Shown here: piece after piece, positions 9,701-18,270 of the stretch | Position numbering within the stretch: position 1 is the first letter of the stretch | Layout of the letters: each line of letters begins with the position of its first letter | Assembly: GCF_003584135.1 (NCBI RefSeq) | Contig: NZ_QXFI01000031.1 | Span: forward strand, 103,989 to 167,988 | Origin: Flagellimonas pelagia | GTDB lineage: Bacteria > Bacteroidota > Bacteroidia > Flavobacteriales > Flavobacteriaceae | Length of the DNA stretch: 64,000 nt | Direction of reading: 5' to 3' | Position numbers and translations under genes: made by a program | The notes under the pieces: model-generated | What the model saw: only the letters and a program-made list of their open reading frames with translations | Database searches by the model: none | What the model was told of the DNA's origin: nothing

Positions 9701-11005
9701 TTATAGTCCAAACAAGCCAGGTAACCAAAGGGCCAATTCGGGTATGTAGGTGATAAGGAACAAGGCCAAGATCATCGCCGCAAAAAGGGGCAACAAGGGT
9801 TTTATCACTTTTTCTATGGATGTCTTTGCGATGCCCACCCCCACAAAAAGTACCGAACCGACCGGTGGCGTACACAAGCCGATGCATAGGTTCAAAATCA
9901 TAATGATGCCAAAATGGACCGGATCTATTCCCAATTTGGTCACAATAGGCAAAAATATCGGGGTGAAAATGAGCACCGCCGGAGTGATATCCATAAAAAT
10001 GCCCACAAACAATAATATCAGGTTAATGATGAGCAATAGGGCAATCTTGTTATCGGTAATGGACAAAAGTCCAGAACTGATATCCTGCGGGATATGTTCA
10101 AAGGAAAGGGCCCAAGACATGCCCATGGAAGCTGCGATCAACAACATCACCACTGCGGTAGTGGATGAGGCATTCAAAAAGATCTGTGGTAATTTTTTAA
10201 AGGTAATCTGCTTATAAGCAAAACCCAGTAAAAGACTATAAAGCACGGCTATGGCAGATGCTTCGGTAGCCGTAAAGATCCCCGCTACGATACCTCCGAT
10301 GACCAAAACCAATAAAAATAGGCTCGGTACGGCATCAACAAAGGTTTTAAAAACCTGTTTCATTGAGCTTCTTTCCCCAGTGCCATATCCTTTTTTCTTG
10401 GCCCAAAAAACCGTGACCACCATCAACAACAAACCCGTGAGTAGACCTGGAATGTACCCTGCCAAAAAAAGTGCCGCTATGGATGCACCACCACTGGCCA
10501 ATGAATACACAATCAAAATATTGCTGGGAGGAATGACCAATCCCGTGGTGGCAGAAGTGATGTTCACCGCGGCCGCGAATTCCCGGTCATACCCTTCCTT
10601 TTCCATCTCTGGCCCAAGAATACTCCCCATAGCTGATGCCGAGGCCATGGCCGACCCTGCAATGGCCCCCATAAACATGGCCGAAATGATATTGATCAAG
10701 GCCAGTCCTCCAGGCAAAGCCCCTACCAAAGATTTGGCAAAAGCGATGAGTCGATGGGCAATGCCCCCTTGGTTCATCAATTCTCCCGATAATATAAAAA
10801 ATGGAATGGCCAATAAGGCGAAACTATCCAGCCCCGTGGCCATACGTTGGGAAATCGTTGCCAATGCAGGCAATGAAGGAACACTCACCAATAAGGTCAA
10901 CATAGAGGATATAGCAATGCTCCACGCCACGGGGGTACCGATTGCCAAGAGGCCCACAAAACTGATGATCAATACAAGTAAGGGGATGTATTCCATAGAG
11001 CTCAA
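9701..11005 (-). CDS. TRAP transporter large permease (DctM family)
   Basis: Large membrane subunit of a tripartite ATP-independent periplasmic transporter, 434 residues, hydrophobic throughout with about 12 predicted membrane segments. It couples Na+ flow to uptake of an organic acid delivered by the DctP-type binding protein. Family blocks seen include GTPVAWSIAISSML near the N-terminus, the Gly/Ala-rich MGAIAGSAMASASAMGSIL, and GLVIPPSNILIVYS. Its start overlaps the end of the small permease gene by four bases, as usual for translationally coupled dctQM. Location between uxuA and uxaC suggests glucuronate, or another hexuronate, as substrate. Confidence 0.93.
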   Translation of the reverse strand: MSSMEYIPLLVLIISFVGLLAIGTPVAWSIAISSMLTLLVSVPSLPALATISQRMATGLDSFALLAIPFFILSGELMNQGGIAHRLIAFAKSLVGALPGGLALINIISAMFMGAIAGSAMASASAMGSILGPEMEKEGYDREFAAAVNITSATTGLVIPPSNILIVYSLASGGASIAALFLAGYIPGLLTGLLLMVVTVFWAKKKGYGTGERSSMKQVFKTFVDAVPSLFLLVLVIGGIVAGIFTATEASAIAVLYSLLLGFAYKQITFKKLPQIFLNASSTTAVVMLLIAASMGMSWALSFEHIPQDISSGLLSITDNKIALLLIINLILLFVGIFMDITPAVLIFTPIFLPIVTKLGIDPVHFGIIMILNLCIGLCTPPVGSVLFVGVGIAKTSIEKVIKPLLPLFAAMILALFLITYIPELALWLPGLFGL

Positions 11006-11463
11006 TCCGATAGTATGTCAAAAAATTTATAATAAACCACGATCAACCCGCTTAACGGGATTACGATATACACATATGCCAAAGGCATCCCCAATGCAGG
11101 GGAAAGTTGTTTCAGTTCATAAGTGGTAAAGACCAGCCATCCACCACCTGTCACCATTGCGGCCAAGCAAAAAAGTATAATAAAACTGGACACGCCTCTT
11201 TTTAACCTTTTTTGATTTTTTACACTGGCGCGTTTGGCCAAAACATCTATGGCCACATGCCCTTTTTTGCCCGACACATAGGCAGCTCCCAACAAACCCA
11301 ACCAAATCATCAAGAAACGGGCAAGTTCATCTGTGAAAGCACTTGGTTTCCCCAAAACATATCTGCTGAACACCTGCCAAAGCACGTTCAGCACCATTAG
11401 GCCCATCAGCAACACCAGAAGATGCGCCAAAATACTGTCCAATGTTTTTTTAAAGCCCATCAA
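11002..11463 (-). CDS. TRAP transporter small permease (DctQ family)
   Basis: 153 residues with four hydrophobic segments, the hallmark of the DctQ subunit of TRAP transporters. The block FTDELARFLMIWLGLLGAAY around residues 38-57 is the classic family signature. It overlaps the binding-protein gene upstream by four bases and the large permease downstream by four bases, so P, Q and M are translated together in that order. It acts in the inner membrane, linking the periplasmic binding protein to the large permease. Confidence 0.93.
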   Translation of the reverse strand: MMGFKKTLDSILAHLLVLLMGLMVLNVLWQVFSRYVLGKPSAFTDELARFLMIWLGLLGAAYVSGKKGHVAIDVLAKRASVKNQKRLKRGVSSFIILFCLAAMVTGGGWLVFTTYELKQLSPALGMPLAYVYIVIPLSGLIVVYYKFFDILSD

Positions 11464-12440
11464 TTTGCCATGGATTTGATCTGTTGTATCATGTTGTTCA
11501 ATTCTTCATCCGATTCATATACTTTGTACATTTCTTTTGTCAGCTGGATGAAGGGCTCCTTATTTGGATGTGAAATCTTCACCCCAGCCTTTTGCACTTC
11601 TTCCAATGCCTCTGCTTCTGAATCCGCCCACAATTTTCGCTGATGCTCCAAGGACCTTTTTACCGCTTCATTTACCCAATCCTGTTCCTGTTTCGAAAGT
11701 TTGTTCCAAAATTGGGTTCCTACAATCAAGACATCTGGGGAAAAAGTGTGTTCATCCAATGCGTAGTAGGGACAAACTTCATAGTGTTTGGAAAGGTAAA
11801 AACTGGGCGGATTGTTCTCTGCCCCATCCACCACACCTTGTTGCAAAGACGTATACAGCTCTCCCCAAGAAATAGGCGTAGGCGAACCTCCAAGGCTTTT
11901 AACCATATCCATGGCCGTGACACTTTCCATGACCCTAATCTTGAGTCCCTTTAAGTCATCCGGGGAGTTTACAGGCTCGTGTTCGGTATAAAAACTTCGG
12001 AAACCGGCATCGTAATAGCCCAGTCCTTTCAATCGAAATTGTTGTGCGTTGTCCAGCAACGCTTGTCCAATGGGTCCATCCAAAACCTCAAAAGCATGCT
12101 TTCTAGTTTCAAAAAGATAGGGAAGTCCCAAAATTCGAGTCTTTGGGGCAAAATTTTCCAAAGTGGCGACCGATACTTTCGTCATATCGAGACTACCCAA
12201 TTGAATCAATTCCAAAATCTCCCGTTCGGTTCCCAGTTGTTGGTTTGGATAAATTTCTATGCGAAGTTTTCCTCCTGAAATATTTTCCAGATCTTCCCCC
12301 ATTTTCACCATGGCCCGATGCACTGAATGGTTTACATCCAATCCATGGGCCAACCGGATAGTCTTCACCCCATCATCTTGCATACAGCCCATGAACTGTG
12401 CAACCAAGACAAGTGTTAAGACCATCCTTATTGTTTTCAC
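11460..12440 (-). CDS. TRAP transporter substrate-binding lipoprotein (DctP family)
   Basis: Periplasmic solute receptor of the TRAP system, 326 residues. The leader ends in FMGC, a lipobox at Cys19, so it is probably tethered to the membrane rather than free. The core contains DLKGLKIRVMES with the conserved carboxylate-binding Arg, and GVVDGAENNPPSFY, both typical of DctP proteins. Related receptors bind hexuronates. It starts the P-Q-M block, 35 bases after the stop of uxuA, supporting uronate uptake linked to uronate catabolism. Confidence 0.92.
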   Translation of the reverse strand: MKTIRMVLTLVLVAQFMGCMQDDGVKTIRLAHGLDVNHSVHRAMVKMGEDLENISGGKLRIEIYPNQQLGTEREILELIQLGSLDMTKVSVATLENFAPKTRILGLPYLFETRKHAFEVLDGPIGQALLDNAQQFRLKGLGYYDAGFRSFYTEHEPVNSPDDLKGLKIRVMESVTAMDMVKSLGGSPTPISWGELYTSLQQGVVDGAENNPPSFYLSKHYEVCPYYALDEHTFSPDVLIVGTQFWNKLSKQEQDWVNEAVKRSLEHQRKLWADSEAEALEEVQKAGVKISHPNKEPFIQLTKEMYKVYESDEELNNMIQQIKSMAN

Positions 12441-12475
12441 TCTACTATTTTTTGATAACTGTTTATTTCAATTTT

Positions 12476-13675
12476 TCATGACCACGACCTTTCAATCCCC
12501 AACATCAAACCCCTTAGTTCTGCCAATCCCCTGAGTCTACCGATGGCAGAATACCCAGGATTGGTATGCTTTCTCAAATCGTCCAGCATTTGATGGCCGT
12601 GATCAGGTCTCATCGGAATTTGCCAGTCCGTTCTTCCTTCCTGTTTACGACGCTGTTGTTCCTTAAGCGCTTTCTCCATAATATCGAACATATCCACATC
12701 CCCTTCCAGATGGTTGGCTTCATAAAAGTTTCCTTTATCGTCCCTTTTTGTACTTCGCAAATGCATAAAATGAACCCTATCGGCAAACCGTTGGAACATG
12801 GCTCCCAAATCGTTATCAGCCCTTACACCCAAAGATCCCGTACAAAACGTAATACCGTTATTGATGGATGGTACTTCCTTAAAAATATGGGCATAATCTG
12901 CTTCCGTACTCATGATTCGGGGCAAACCTAATATCGAAAAAGGTGGATCATCGGGATGGATGCACATCAGAATACCGTTTTCTTCTGCCACTGGAATAAT
13001 TTCCTTGAGAAATTCAACCAAGTTGCTACGCATTTGTTCCGCATCAATACCCTTATAAGTATCCAAAATGGATTGAAACTTTTGCAGGTTGAACCCTTTT
13101 TCTGCATCCAAATACCCCTCAGAAGAACCAGGAAGTCCAGCAATGATGTTCTTGACCAACATCTGAATCTCATCCTTGGACATCCCATCAAAATAGGCCT
13201 TTGCACCAGCAAGCTGTTCCTTGGTATAATCCTCTTCTGCTCCAGGTCTCTTTAAAATATGCACATCAAAAGCAGCTAAAGCATTGTATTCAAAGAAGAG
13301 TGCTTTGGAACCATCTTCCACAGTATAAGCAAGATTGGTACGCGTCCAGTCCAAAACGGGCATAAAATTGTAACATACAACTTTGACACCGCATTTGGCC
13401 AAATAGATCAAGCTTTGCTTGTAGTTTGCAATATGTTCTTTATAATTTCCAGAACGGGTCTTGATGTTTTCATGGGTGGGGAGAGATTCCACCACAGACC
13501 ATCTTAACCCAGCATTTTCAAGCATGGTTTTACGTTCCAAAATACTTTCCATGGGCCAAACTTCACCGTTGGGAATATGATGTAATGCCGTGACAATACC
13601 TATGGCTCCGGCCATTTTGATATCTTCCAACGAAACGGGGTCATCTGGTCCGTACCAGCGCCAAGTTTGTTCCAA
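12476..13675 (-). CDS. uxuA: mannonate dehydratase
   Basis: Dehydrates D-mannonate to 2-keto-3-deoxy-D-gluconate in the cytoplasm. The family start [22 protein letters not shown], the block [15 protein letters not shown], and the metal and substrate region [12 protein letters not shown] are clear. An open frame extends upstream to a GTG at 13744, but those residues overlap the end of the SDR gene and do not resemble UxuA. I chose the TTG at 13675, giving MEQTWRWYG, 399 residues (E. coli UxuA has 394) and a 19-base gap after the SDR stop. An internal GTG a few codons earlier is another option. It follows the mannonate oxidoreductase and precedes the TRAP genes. Confidence 0.93.
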   Translation of the reverse strand: MEQTWRWYGPDDPVSLEDIKMAGAIGIVTALHHIPNGEVWPMESILERKTMLENAGLRWSVVESLPTHENIKTRSGNYKEHIANYKQSLIYLAKCGVKVVCYNFMPVLDWTRTNLAYTVEDGSKALFFEYNALAAFDVHILKRPGAEEDYTKEQLAGAKAYFDGMSKDEIQMLVKNIIAGLPGSSEGYLDAEKGFNLQKFQSILDTYKGIDAEQMRSNLVEFLKEIIPVAEENGILMCIHPDDPPFSILGLPRIMSTEADYAHIFKEVPSINNGITFCTGSLGVRADNDLGAMFQRFADRVHFMHLRSTKRDDKGNFYEANHLEGDVDMFDIMEKALKEQQRRKQEGRTDWQIPMRPDHGHQMLDDLRKHTNPGYSAIGRLRGLAELRGLMLGIERSWS

Positions 13676-13694
13676 TCCTATTTGTAGTCCTTGT

Positions 13695-14513
13695 TTATAC
13701 ACCACTAAATGCACTAAATCCCCCATCGATGGGAATGATGGCACCGGTCACAAAACTGGCAGCATCGCTGATGAGCCAATGCACTGCACCATGCAATTCA
13801 TCGGCATTCCCAAAACGCTTCATAGGGGTGTTATCGATTATTTTTTTACCACGGTCGGTATAGCTACCATCTTCATTTAAGAGGAGTTTTTGGTTTTGAT
13901 TGCTGATGAAAAAACCAGGGGCAATGGCGTTTACCCGAAGGCCTTCCCCAAACTTCAGGGCCAGTTCTGTAGCCATCCATTTGGTGAAATTATCGATGGC
14001 CGCTTTGGATGCCGAGTAACCCACCACACGGGTAAGAGCCCTTGTAGCTGCCATGGAAGATATATTGAGAATACATCCATGGCCTTGGTCCGTCATCTGT
14101 TTCCCAAAAACCAAGGAAGGGATTACGGAGCCGTCCAGGTTCAATTCGGAAACCTTCCTAAAATCTTCCATTTGAAGGTCAAAAATGGTCTGTCCTTCCC
14201 CGATGACCGCACCTGGCATATTTCCTCCCGCAGCATTGATGAGTACATCTATTCTTCCCCATTCCTGCACCACTTTGCGTTTTACGTCTTCCAAAAAATG
14301 TTTATCCAATACACTTCCTGAAAATCCAAGCACATCCGAATAGGATTCTTTAAGCCCCATGACTTTATTTTTCACCTTGTTCTCGGTCTGTCCCAATAAA
14401 ACAATCTTTGCACCTTCCGATAATAGATACTCCGCCATGCTCCCGCCGAGCACGCCTGTTCCTCCTGTAATCAGGATTACCTTATTGGAAATATCGAATA
14501 ATGTATTGCTCAT
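13695..14513 (-). CDS. SDR-family D-mannonate oxidoreductase (fructuronate reductase)
   Basis: Short-chain dehydrogenase of 272 residues. The nucleotide motif TGGTGVLGG lies near residues 16-24; NAAGG, the catalytic Ser in NISSM and the YSASK pair (Tyr/Lys) follow. Being first in an operon with uxuA and uxaC, it most likely reduces D-fructuronate to D-mannonate; Bacillus subtilis uses an SDR enzyme for this step instead of the long-chain UxuB of E. coli. The C-terminus [12 protein letters not shown] fits this subgroup. Cytosolic, no signal. It reads away from the Nudix regulator across a 111-base intergenic region that must contain the operon promoter. Confidence 0.88.
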   Translation of the reverse strand: MSNTLFDISNKVILITGGTGVLGGSMAEYLLSEGAKIVLLGQTENKVKNKVMGLKESYSDVLGFSGSVLDKHFLEDVKRKVVQEWGRIDVLINAAGGNMPGAVIGEGQTIFDLQMEDFRKVSELNLDGSVIPSLVFGKQMTDQGHGCILNISSMAATRALTRVVGYSASKAAIDNFTKWMATELALKFGEGLRVNAIAPGFFISNQNQKLLLNEDGSYTDRGKKIIDNTPMKRFGNADELHGAVHWLISDAASFVTGAIIPIDGGFSAFSGV

Positions 14514-14569
14514 CCCAACCTTTAATATCCTATTATTTGATGGATTCCTTTTAAAAAATTGTTATTTCT

Positions 14570-14605
14570 GTGTACATTTGACACGGATGCTAATTTATAA
14601 GTTTT
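14570..14605 (+). promoter_or_regulatory. putative promoter and operator of the Nudix regulator gene
   Basis: TTTG at 14577-14580 and TAAGTTTT at 14598-14605 are 17 bases apart and resemble the Bacteroidota -33 (TTTG) and -7 (TAnnTTTG) boxes. The inverted repeat GTGT-N7-ACAC at 14570-14584 overlaps the -33 box and lies in the divergent region shared with the uronate operon, so it is a candidate operator. One copy only; no second matching site was found to confirm it. Confidence 0.35.
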
Positions 14606-14624
14606 AAAGCAATAAAAAAATCAA

Positions 14625-15323
14625 ATGAGCAATAAAAAGGTGTTCGAACAATCGAATCTTCAAAATTTAACAGTAAACACTGATTCTTTCGAGTGTTCCA
14701 TCACTACGGATATTGCCGTTTTCGGATATGTGGACCATCGGTTAAAGATATTGCTCACTAAACGATCCGTTGGGGAGTTCACCGACCATTGGATGTTACC
14801 TGGCGGGGTTATGGAAGGCAATGAAACCCTAAAAGATTGTGCAAGCAAAGTATTGGTTGCTCTTACCGGGGTCGAGAACATCCATTTTGAACAGGTGAAA
14901 GTGTATTCCGCCATTGACAGACACCCCATCAAACGCGTCATCACCGTTTCCTTCTATGCCATGATAAGACCGGAAAACCATCCTCTTTTTCTTAAAGGAA
15001 ATGTGGAACAGATTGCTTGGTTCGATATGGATGAGATTCCCAAAAACCTGGGGTTTGACCATTCCCAGATCATACACGATGCCTATATGTTCCTCAAAAA
15101 CAACCTGAAAGACCGATTGGTCATGGGCGAATTGCTTCCCAAAAAATTCACGTTAACCGAACTGCAAGGTCTTTATGAAGACATTTTGGGACTTCAGTTG
15201 GATAAACGCAACTTCAGAAAACGAATTTTTCAAATGGATATTCTTAAAAATACAGGCGAAGTCAAAGCCGGTATCAAGGGAGGACCCATACTCTATGAGT
15301 ATCGTGTGGACAAAAAAGCATGA
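14625..15323 (+). CDS. NrtR-family Nudix/winged-helix transcriptional regulator
   Basis: 232 residues. The N-terminal Nudix-like domain (about 25-150) holds TKRSVGEFTDHWMLPGGVMEG, but the Nudix box is degenerate: after PGGVMEGNETLKDCASKVL the expected REL/EE residues are missing, so catalysis is unlikely. The C-terminal 80 residues (LTELQGLYEDILGLQLDKRN, then FRKRI) form the winged-helix DNA-binding domain of this family. In Bacteroidota such proteins regulate sugar genes, for example arabinose use, sensing a sugar metabolite with the dead Nudix domain. Divergent placement makes it the likely regulator of the uronate operon and perhaps of the fucosidase downstream. The effector is unknown; a uronate intermediate is a guess. 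Confidence 0.87.
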   Translation: MSNKKVFEQSNLQNLTVNTDSFECSITTDIAVFGYVDHRLKILLTKRSVGEFTDHWMLPGGVMEGNETLKDCASKVLVALTGVENIHFEQVKVYSAIDRHPIKRVITVSFYAMIRPENHPLFLKGNVEQIAWFDMDEIPKNLGFDHSQIIHDAYMFLKNNLKDRLVMGELLPKKFTLTELQGLYEDILGLQLDKRNFRKRIFQMDILKNTGEVKAGIKGGPILYEYRVDKKA

Positions 15324-15408
15324 TTCCTCTTTTTCCAAAAACTGATCGAAAATATGATACACGTCGATGTAATACAAAAAGTCATATCTTAATACAAATA
15401 ACCATGCC

Positions 15409-16746
15409 ATGAAAACCAACCGAACACTTCTCCTTTGTCTACTCCTATTCACCTCGCTATCATTTGGTCAAGGTCAAAAAGATTATAAACCCACCGAAGA
15501 AAATCTTGATGCTCGAAAGTGGTTCCAAGAGGCCAAGTTCGGGATGTTCATCCACTGGGGTGTCTACAGTATTTTGGGAGATGGTGAGTGGGTAATGAAC
15601 AACCAAAATATTCCGATACAGGCCTATGAAAAATTACCCACTTTTTTTAATCCGACCGGTTATGATGCCGAGGCATGGGTGAAAATGGCCAAGGATGCCG
15701 GCATGAAATATATCACCATCACCAGCAGGCACCATGATGGTTTTTCTATGTTCGACACGAAGGCCAATAATTATGATATTGTCGACAGTACTCCCTACGG
15801 AAAGGATGTCTTGAAACAATTGGCAGATGCCTGCCATAAAGAAGGTATCAAGCTCTTTTTTTATTATTCTTTGTTGGATTGGCACAATGATGATTACTAT
15901 CCGCGTGGGAGAACCGGCAACGACATTGCAGGTCGTGGTGCCGGGGAATGGGACAAGTACATCGCCTTTATGAAGGCCCAGTTGACCGAACTCTTGACCA
16001 ATTATGGTGAAATTGCAGGTATTTGGTTTGATGGCCATTGGGATCAAAAACTCTGGGATGGTAAACGGTTTGGGGCACTACAGGTAGACTGGCATTATGA
16101 CGAGATCTATACCTTGATCCATGAGCTTCAACCCCAATGCCTGATCGGGAACAACCATCACTTGGCGCCCATTGAAGGCGAAGATTTCCAGATGTTCGAA
16201 AAAGATCTTCCCGGAAAGAATACCACGGGATTTGGTACCTCGGCATCGGATGTTGGCCAACTGCCCATGGAAGTGTGCGAGACCATCAATGGATCGTGGG
16301 GGTTCAACCTTCAGGACAGACAGCATAAATCCAAGGAAGAACTCATCCACTATATTGTAAAAGCTGCTGGTTATGGAAGTAACCTACTGCTCAACGTAGG
16401 GCCCATGCCCAACGGAAAAATCCAGGAAGAACACCAGCAATCCCTAAAAGAAATGGGGTTATGGATGCGAAAAAATGGTTCCACTATCTATGGCACCATG
16501 GCCGGGCCTTTCCTTCCCAACGACAAATTTGCCACGACCAGAAAAGGCAATACCATTTTTCTACATATTTTGGATGGAAGCCAGAAGGTTTTCTTAGAAG
16601 ATTTTGGCAAAAAAATCAAAGATGTGAAACTGTTCCCCGACCAATCCAAGTTGACTTTTCAACAAAACAAGTTTGGCTTGTTCATAGAAGTACCTAAGGA
16701 CAAAATCGATAGTGTGGATACCATTGTAGAAATTACCCTAAAGTAA
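15409..16746 (+). CDS. GH29 alpha-L-fucosidase
   Basis: Secreted glycosidase of 445 residues releasing alpha-linked L-fucose. A Sec signal peptide ends near SFGQ (20). The GH29 fold is clear: WFQEAKFGMFIHWGVYS at 38-54, TSRHHDGFSMFD at 105-116, and the nucleophile Asp208 in IWFDGHWD. The C-terminal beta-sandwich is short. The start follows 86 bases after the regulator gene on the same strand, so they may be co-transcribed. Marine Flavobacteriia use such enzymes on fucose-bearing algal glycans; relation to the neighbouring uronate operon suggests a fucose- and uronate-containing substrate (inference). Confidence 0.95.
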   Translation: MKTNRTLLLCLLLFTSLSFGQGQKDYKPTEENLDARKWFQEAKFGMFIHWGVYSILGDGEWVMNNQNIPIQAYEKLPTFFNPTGYDAEAWVKMAKDAGMKYITITSRHHDGFSMFDTKANNYDIVDSTPYGKDVLKQLADACHKEGIKLFFYYSLLDWHNDDYYPRGRTGNDIAGRGAGEWDKYIAFMKAQLTELLTNYGEIAGIWFDGHWDQKLWDGKRFGALQVDWHYDEIYTLIHELQPQCLIGNNHHLAPIEGEDFQMFEKDLPGKNTTGFGTSASDVGQLPMEVCETINGSWGFNLQDRQHKSKEELIHYIVKAAGYGSNLLLNVGPMPNGKIQEEHQQSLKEMGLWMRKNGSTIYGTMAGPFLPNDKFATTRKGNTIFLHILDGSQKVFLEDFGKKIKDVKLFPDQSKLTFQQNKFGLFIEVPKDKIDSVDTIVEITLK

Positions 16747-16863
16747 CTTTTACACTATTTGATTTCCGCTTCAATGTGATCCCATCAAAGAAATGAATAG
16801 CAATATTTGTAACTAGAATATAAAGATGGTATTACATGACTTTGGAAGCCCAAATAATTAAAA

Positions 16864-16890
16864 GGCGCAGTATCAAAAGATTACTGCGCC
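16864..16890 (-). terminator. Rho-independent terminator after the DUF218 gene
   Basis: Perfect 9-base stem GGCGCAGTA / TACTGCGCC with a 9-base loop. On the minus strand it is followed by TTTTAATTATTT, so it fits as terminator of the DUF218-type gene; on the plus strand there is no T-tract, though it may still block read-through from the fucosidase. Confidence 0.75.
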
Positions 16891-16962
16891 CTTCCCAATT
16901 AAACAAACAAACTCACTCAACTTTGATTCATTTCCACGAAAACGCTTTATTTCCTAATCCCA

Positions 16963-18210
16963 TCAAGGGTCTAAAGGTTGATAGGGATTTTGATGTGTGG
17001 AAACTTTGTTTCCCGTGAACTCCAAAGTGGATGGGGACAATCTAGAGTGTAGCTCCACAGGTTGGTATCCCAGTTCTTTTTCGCATCGTTCCTTGAAATA
17101 ATCTCCTTCAACATAGGCACTATGTGCGGGATTGGTCACTACCAGACTCTTTTTATCTAAGGGTATACTGTATTCGATCATCAACCGTGTGGCATTCCGC
17201 ATATTGGTGGTGGTATGCCTGGCATAGGGTTCTATTATGATGTGCTCTTCCGGCACGCTATATTCTTCCATCAATTCCCTCTTCATTTCCACCGCTTCAC
17301 AATAAGGGGTCATATAGGGATGTACGTGTCCACCAGATACCATAATGAGTGGGGCCTTGTTTTCTCTGTATTCCTTTATGGCCAATTGAAGGTTGATTTT
17401 CCCTGCAATGGAAAGTTTATCCCTGTAGTTTTCCGGACCACCGCCTAAAACAACAATGGAAGCATAGTCATAAGCTCCAAAGTCGATTGTTTTGATAGCT
17501 TGTATGGCCTTGGCATTTTCTTTTTTATCCAAGGGGTCATAGCGTACGGCTTCGTCCTTGTGGTTGGCATACAATAACGAGAGGGAAAGATTTAAGCTAG
17601 GTTGGAAAAACAAGTTTGTTTCTCTTGCATCTTGCTCTGCCTGTTGTCCCAAAATGGCAACTGCATATGCATATTGTTTGGAGTTTACATCAAAGGAAAT
17701 GGAATCAATATTCTTGTAAAAAGGCTTTTTACCGGTTCCATAAACTTCTAGAACCGTATCCAGTCCTTTGGCGCACAACTCCCACGCTTTGTAAAGTAAT
17801 TCATCATCGGGATAATCTTCAAAATGGGCATAGCTATGGGACTTTCTTAGCTTCTGAATCAAATTTGAAAATGTCCCATTGTCCTTGGACATTTCCACCA
17901 GTCGTTTCCCAACGGTTTGGATTTTTTGTTCGCTCCATAAAAAAGGTGCAACAACCTCGGCAACACTTTTTGGAGGTACATCCTGTACAGTGGTTTGTCT
18001 TCCAAGGGCAAAATCTTTTAAAATTTTATCTTCCCGTAAAAGCTGACTGACTTTTTGGTCATCCATGATAGCGGAAAACAAATAGAAGTTCTTATCCTGC
18101 AATCCTTTCAAGGTCTTGTTCGGATATTTTTGGTCTTGCTGCTTGGTCTGGGCCGTTGAAATTATGGAAAGGCCAAAAACCAATGAAAAGAGGAGAAGTT
18201 TTTTCATCAT
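16963..18210 (-). CDS. secreted YdcF/ElyC-type (DUF218) protein
   Basis: 415 residues with a cleavable signal peptide (MMKKLLLFSLVFGLSIISTAQ). The C-terminal half is a DUF218 domain: IVVLGGGPENYRD (about 238), APLIMVSGGHVHPY and EPYARHTTTNMRNATRL are its standard blocks. Proteins of this domain are linked to cell-envelope and polysaccharide processes (E. coli ElyC, SanA), but no reaction is firmly known. The N-terminal 200 residues are helical and have no domain I recognise. It follows the SusD gene after a strong hairpin terminator, so it is either separately transcribed or expressed by read-through. Function in a Sus locus is unclear. Confidence 0.75.
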   Translation of the reverse strand: MMKKLLLFSLVFGLSIISTAQTKQQDQKYPNKTLKGLQDKNFYLFSAIMDDQKVSQLLREDKILKDFALGRQTTVQDVPPKSVAEVVAPFLWSEQKIQTVGKRLVEMSKDNGTFSNLIQKLRKSHSYAHFEDYPDDELLYKAWELCAKGLDTVLEVYGTGKKPFYKNIDSISFDVNSKQYAYAVAILGQQAEQDARETNLFFQPSLNLSLSLLYANHKDEAVRYDPLDKKENAKAIQAIKTIDFGAYDYASIVVLGGGPENYRDKLSIAGKINLQLAIKEYRENKAPLIMVSGGHVHPYMTPYCEAVEMKRELMEEYSVPEEHIIIEPYARHTTTNMRNATRLMIEYSIPLDKKSLVVTNPAHSAYVEGDYFKERCEKELGYQPVELHSRLSPSTLEFTGNKVSTHQNPYQPLDP

Positions 18211-18223
18211 CTTGAATAAAAAA

Positions 18224-18253
18224 GGGCAACTCCGGTATGTGTTGGAGTTGCCC
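18224..18253 (-). terminator. Rho-independent terminator after the SusD gene
   Basis: Perfect 10-base stem GGGCAACTCC / GGAGTTGCCC with a 10-base loop, followed on the minus strand by TTTTTTATTC. It closes the FecR-sigma-SusC-SusD operon 18 bases after the SusD stop codon and just before the DUF218 gene start. Confidence 0.85.
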
Positions 18254-18270
18254 TGTATTTAATTTCCTGA

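Noticed and set aside
10251..11129. 292-codon open frame on the plus strand
   Set aside because: Antisense to the TRAP large permease; its composition mirrors the opposite gene and no family motif is visible.
13676..13744. N-terminal extension of UxuA from a GTG start
   Set aside because: Overlaps the SDR gene end and the residues do not resemble UxuA; a TTG start gives the family N-terminus.
15358..15371. TACA-N6-TGTA palindrome before the fucosidase as a second Nudix-regulator site
   Set aside because: Not similar enough to the GTGT-N7-ACAC repeat at 14570 to call a shared operator.
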